64,000 nucleotides of DNA from Kushneria sinocarnis. Its GTDB lineage: Bacteria > Pseudomonadota > Gammaproteobacteria > Pseudomonadales > Halomonadaceae. Under the pieces are notes generated by a model. The model worked only from the letters and a program-made list of their open reading frames with translations, was not told the DNA's origin and searched no databases. Positions 61,427 through 64,000 of the stretch are shown here, piece after piece. Position 1 is the stretch's first letter, and each line of letters begins with the position of its first letter. Position numbers and translations under genes: made by a program. Where the stretch lies: assembly GCF_003633775.1 (NCBI RefSeq), contig NZ_RBIN01000008.1:62001-126000 (forward strand). Reading direction: 5' to 3'.

Positions 61427-62221
61427 TCAGTGGTTGCCGCTGAGCAGGGTCAGGCGACGCCCCCGATGGCAGCAGATCAGGTTGAGCGCACACAGTCGGG
61501 CGATCTCCACCGCCAGGTTGGAAGGCAGCGACAGTGTGGCCAGAGTGGGTATATCGGCACGAACCGCCTTTTGCACCAGCTCCAGGCTGCAACGGCTTGA
61601 AATCAGTACCAGTGCCGGCCGCCGCCCCTCCCTCAGGCCGGCGCCGATGAGCTTGTCGAGCGCGTTGTGACGGCCGATGTCACGCCCGGTGCCGAGACGT
61701 GCGCCGTGCTCGTCCAGCGCCAGCGCCATGTGCATGCCGGGGCTGGCCAGCTCCTCGAGCCATTCGAGGGCAGCGTTGAGCCGGGGCACCGACGGGGGCG
61801 GCGTGGGCGGCAGCCGCCTGAGCCCCTCCAGCATCTGCGCCTCCTCGGCGCTGCCACAGCGGCCGCAACTCGAGGCCGAAGCCGTCACCCGACGGCGATC
61901 GGCGGCCAGCTGCTCGATGTGAGCCGGCACGGCCAGGCGGACTCGTACGCCGTGGCGGAGTCGATCCACGGTGATATCGCGCACCTGGGCGGTACGGGTG
62001 ATCAGGCCTTCACTCCAGGCAAAGCCGAGTGCCCAGTGCTCGAGCGCTTCCGGCGTGGCAAGCACCGAAGCGAAGGCGGTGTCATTGAAGGACAGCGTGA
62101 CCGGCTGTTCAACCGGCCCGGCCAGGGTATCGCTGGGGGTGGCGGTGGCATCCTCGAGCTCGGCGGGACGTTCATCGGCTCGTGATGCGGAGGCAACCTG
62201 CGAACGGGTGCAGGCAGTCAT
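61427..62221 (-). CDS. fdhD: Formate dehydrogenase accessory sulfurtransferase FdhD
   Basis: Transfers sulfur from IscS to the molybdenum cofactor of formate-dehydrogenase-type enzymes. The 264-residue protein carries C-G-R-C-G with Cys119 and Cys122, the sulfur-carrying pair, and D-I-G-R-H-N-A-L-D-K near 180. The ATG at 62221 follows GGAGGT by 5 bases; an in-frame start 33 bases upstream is weaker. It lies 37 bases before the YdeP-like gene, giving a unit fdhD-ydeP-like-small protein. Confidence 0.93.
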   Translation of the reverse strand: MTACTRSQVASASRADERPAELEDATATPSDTLAGPVEQPVTLSFNDTAFASVLATPEALEHWALGFAWSEGLITRTAQVRDITVDRLRHGVRVRLAVPAHIEQLAADRRRVTASASSCGRCGSAEEAQMLEGLRRLPPTPPPSVPRLNAALEWLEELASPGMHMALALDEHGARLGTGRDIGRHNALDKLIGAGLREGRRPALVLISSRCSLELVQKAVRADIPTLATLSLPSNLAVEIARLCALNLICCHRGRRLTLLSGNH

Positions 62222-62356
62222 TGTGACCTCCCTCCGGGTTCTCGACCGCGGCATACGGGTCGAACCGGGTCATGGTGCAACATGGCGTTACATCATACCC
62301 GAGTCATCATCAGCCTGCTAATCGGTTAGCCATATCGTCTAATGAAAGAACCTGCA

Positions 62357-63022
62357 TCAGGCCGGCAGACGCTGTGCCTGGAGCCAGTCACGCGCCTCCG
62401 ACAGCGACTCGCAGACCCGGGTGGCAGCACTGAAGTCATGATCGCTGCTGTAGGCGTTGGGAATCGCCAGCACCTCGAGACCCGCCGCTGCAGCAGACAT
62501 CACCCCGTGATGGGTATCCTCCAGCGCCACGGCCTGCGCGGCACTCAGCTGCATCTGCTCGAGCCCGCTCAGATAGCTTTCCGGATGCGGCTTGGAGTGG
62601 GTGACCTCGTTGCGGGTCACGATCGCCTCGAACCAGTGGGCCAGATCATGATGCTCGAGCGTCGGCATCAGCTCCTCGCGACCGCTTCCGGTAATCAGTG
62701 CCAGTCGCAGTCCCTGCTCACGTGCCCAGCCGAGGATCTCCGTGGCATGCGCCATCAGCGCAATGGGCTGCTCGCTGAAGCGCTGGCGGGTCAGCGATAC
62801 CTTGGCCTGGATCAGCGTCTCGTCGGGGACCGTCAGACCGTGATCCTCGCGTACCATGGCGACACAGGTCGGCACCGGATTGCCCGAGTAGCGCCGCTTG
62901 TACTCCGCGTCACTGATTTCGACCCCGTACGGCGCCAGTATCTCGTTCCAGACGAGATGGTGCGCCCGTTCGGAATCCGCCAGTGTGCCATCGAAATCGA
63001 ACAGCAGCCCTTCAAGCGCCAT
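62357..63022 (-). CDS. HAD-family phosphatase (beta-phosphoglucomutase-like)
   Basis: Haloacid-dehalogenase phosphatase of 221 residues. Nucleophile Asp9 and Asp11 are in F-D-F-D-G-T-L-A-D-S, the Ser/Thr motif is I-T-G-S-G near 113, Lys is in H-S-K-P-H-P-E near 141, and the acidic motif A-L-E-D-T-H-H-G near 165. The helical cap between motifs I and II marks the subfamily that includes YqaB-type fructose-1-phosphatases and beta-phosphoglucomutases. The ATG at 63022 follows AGGAGAG; longer in-frame starts read through non-family sequence. Confidence 0.88.
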   Translation of the reverse strand: MALEGLLFDFDGTLADSERAHHLVWNEILAPYGVEISDAEYKRRYSGNPVPTCVAMVREDHGLTVPDETLIQAKVSLTRQRFSEQPIALMAHATEILGWAREQGLRLALITGSGREELMPTLEHHDLAHWFEAIVTRNEVTHSKPHPESYLSGLEQMQLSAAQAVALEDTHHGVMSAAAAGLEVLAIPNAYSSDHDFSAATRVCESLSEARDWLQAQRLPA

Positions 63023-63118
63023 GGCTCTCTCCTCTCCCTGCGCCAGCATGAATCCGCGACCATAGCATACCCGCCAATCGCCGGGGTCATGCCCTGCCGC
63101 ATCAGCGCACCTTTTGCT

Positions 63119-63141
63119 AGAATGAGAGTAGTTTTCATTTG
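63119..63141 (+). promoter_or_regulatory. Fur-box-like palindrome before fhuF
   Basis: GAATGAGAGTAGTTTTCATTTG contains the inverted arms AATGA and TCATT spaced as in a Fur box, with the typical A/T-rich centre. It is about 35 bases before the fhuF start, where a repressor would block transcription. It fits iron-starvation induction. Confidence 0.6.
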
Positions 63142-63172
63142 TCATCGAGTCCGACGCGACTCCGGGAGACTC

Positions 63173-63943
63173 ATGTTCGCCGCCTACTATCCCGAACGCT
63201 TCAGCGGCTACCGGGAAGCGCTGGTGCTGCGCAGTGAACTGCGGGCCTCGTCAGCTCCGGACAGGGTGATCGCCGGATCCGATCTGCTCGAACCGGACGT
63301 TCTCCAGCCACTGCTGGACCGCTTCGCCGGGGACCAGGGACTGAGCGATCCCCGGGCGATCGCCACCCAGTGGTCGAAACACTACCTGAGCCGGCTGCTC
63401 ATCAGCGTGGTCATCATCGAACTGCGCCTCGACCGCCATCTGCCCACGGCTCTCGATGAGCTCGATATCGCCTTCGACGAACGCGGCATCGCCACTGCCT
63501 TCGGCCTGACCCACGCCGGCACGCAGAGTCTCGACAACGGCTGTGCCCGCTTCTGCAGCCTGATCTCTGCGCACATGACGCCGCTGATTGCCAGCCTCGC
63601 GCGTCAGGTGCGGCTTTCCCCCCGGGTGCTCTGGAGCAATGCGGCCGGATATTTCGAGTTCGTGGTGGGGGCCCTGGCGGAGTGCGATGACATCAGCGAG
63701 TGGCAGCTGAGTGGCGCGCGCGAAGTGCTCAAGCGACGCTGGCTGCCCGACCGTCAGCGCAACCCCTTCTATCAGCCGGTCGAGTACGTCGATACCGTGG
63801 ACAACGCCGGTCAACCGGATATCTGGCGCTGCCGCCGCATGTGCTGCATGCGCTATCTGGATGAGTCACTCGGCGAATGCGGCAACTGCCCGCGCCTCAA
63901 GCCCCGTCGTGGCACGGAGGAGCGTCAGGCCGCCACGACCTGA
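63173..63943 (+). CDS. fhuF: Ferric-siderophore reductase FhuF
   Basis: Cytoplasmic [2Fe-2S] protein that reduces iron in imported hydroxamate siderophores. The 256-residue chain ends in the unusual FhuF cluster motif C-C-M-R-Y-L-D-E-S-L-G-E-C-G-N-C-P (Cys224, Cys225, Cys236, Cys239), i.e. C-C-x10-C-x2-C. The ATG at 63173 is preferred because the open frame upstream runs antisense to the HAD gene and is not family-like; GGGAG lies about 6 bases before it. A Fur-like site precedes it. Confidence 0.93.
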   Translation: MFAAYYPERFSGYREALVLRSELRASSAPDRVIAGSDLLEPDVLQPLLDRFAGDQGLSDPRAIATQWSKHYLSRLLISVVIIELRLDRHLPTALDELDIAFDERGIATAFGLTHAGTQSLDNGCARFCSLISAHMTPLIASLARQVRLSPRVLWSNAAGYFEFVVGALAECDDISEWQLSGAREVLKRRWLPDRQRNPFYQPVEYVDTVDNAGQPDIWRCRRMCCMRYLDESLGECGNCPRLKPRRGTEERQAATT

Positions 63944-63955
63944 CGCCCGCGCCGG

Positions 63956-64000
63956 CTACGGGTCCCGGGCTTCGAGCGGACGCCACTCCACCGGCCCCGG
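63956..64000 (-). CDS. Possible 3' end of a minus-strand gene (cut by window edge)
   Basis: Read on the minus strand from the window end, 14 codons (P-G-P-V-E-W-R-P-L-E-A-R-D-P) run to a TAG at 63958-63956. The codons are of normal type for this genome and the stop is convergent with fhuF. It is too short to identify. Confidence 0.3.
   Translation of the reverse strand, partial: PGPVEWRPLEARDP

Noticed and set aside
62342-63172. The long plus-strand frame upstream of fhuF as an N-terminal extension of FhuF.
   Set aside because: It runs antisense to a well-supported HAD phosphatase gene and its translation is not family-like. A ribosome site and Fur-like site mark the start at 63173.

Overview
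The window is a gene-dense, GC-rich stretch of chromosome from a gammaproteobacterium. The gene set (a single-copy FabY-type initiating ketosynthase, GlnE, DgkA, CoaD next to YfhL, TrhO, NadE, DgcN/DgcA, many membrane transporters) fits a marine or halotolerant member of the Halomonadaceae (Halomonas/Kushneria-like). That placement is an inference from gene content, not from a marker gene. I saw no rRNA, tRNA, insertion sequence, prophage or CRISPR array.

Layout. 1-9.9 kb: the 3' end of a LacI-type regulator, a large MscS-family channel (YbiO-like), zinc-free ribosomal protein L31, a TDT-family transporter, a voltage-gated K+ channel gene broken by an in-frame TGA, a small membrane protein, a YhbW-like flavin oxidoreductase, a hydrolase and a Sad-type succinate-semialdehyde dehydrogenase. 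10-16 kb: a TMEM165/GDT1 transporter behind a yybP-ykoY (Mn2+) riboswitch, an MBL hydrolase, a compact D-amino-acid operon (dgcN-dgcA-dat) and trhO. 16-28 kb: glnE, an amidohydrolase, an AbrB-type membrane protein, two adjacent Nudix proteins (one with a destroyed Nudix box), a Bcr/CflA exporter, dgkA, a GNAT acetyltransferase, another MBL hydrolase, PBP4 (dacB), and an SMR exporter coupled to a TrmB-like methyltransferase. 28-38 kb: fabY, coaD, yfhL, an outer-membrane barrel, a MATE exporter, a MASE3/PAS/GGDEF cyclase and a small acidic protein.

38.1-47.9 kb is the most distinctive region. One block is kdgT-larA-larE-larB-larC: a sugar-acid permease, a LarA-family nickel-pincer racemase/epimerase, and the complete LarB/LarE/LarC cofactor pathway. 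Beside it lies an acid-sugar kinase (DUF1537, DtnK-like), a PdxA2-type dehydrogenase, a beta-hydroxyacid dehydrogenase and a DeoR regulator. The AT-rich gaps in front of the two blocks share GATC-containing inverted-repeat motifs, which suggests one regulon. The working hypothesis is a four-carbon sugar-acid pathway in which a nickel enzyme inverts C2 (for example erythronate/threonate) before phosphorylation and oxidative decarboxylation to a triose phosphate.

48-64 kb: pncC, nadE, a voltage-sensor-like protein with no pore, an APC permease overlapping a methyltransferase with an apparent signal peptide, a short-chain dehydrogenase, an EAL-HDOD signalling protein, an acyltransferase, an I78-type lipoprotein, an exported amidase, a YdeP-like molybdopterin oxidoreductase with its FdhD and a small coupled protein, a HAD phosphatase, and fhuF behind a Fur-box-like palindrome. 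The last 45 bases may hold the end of another minus-strand gene.
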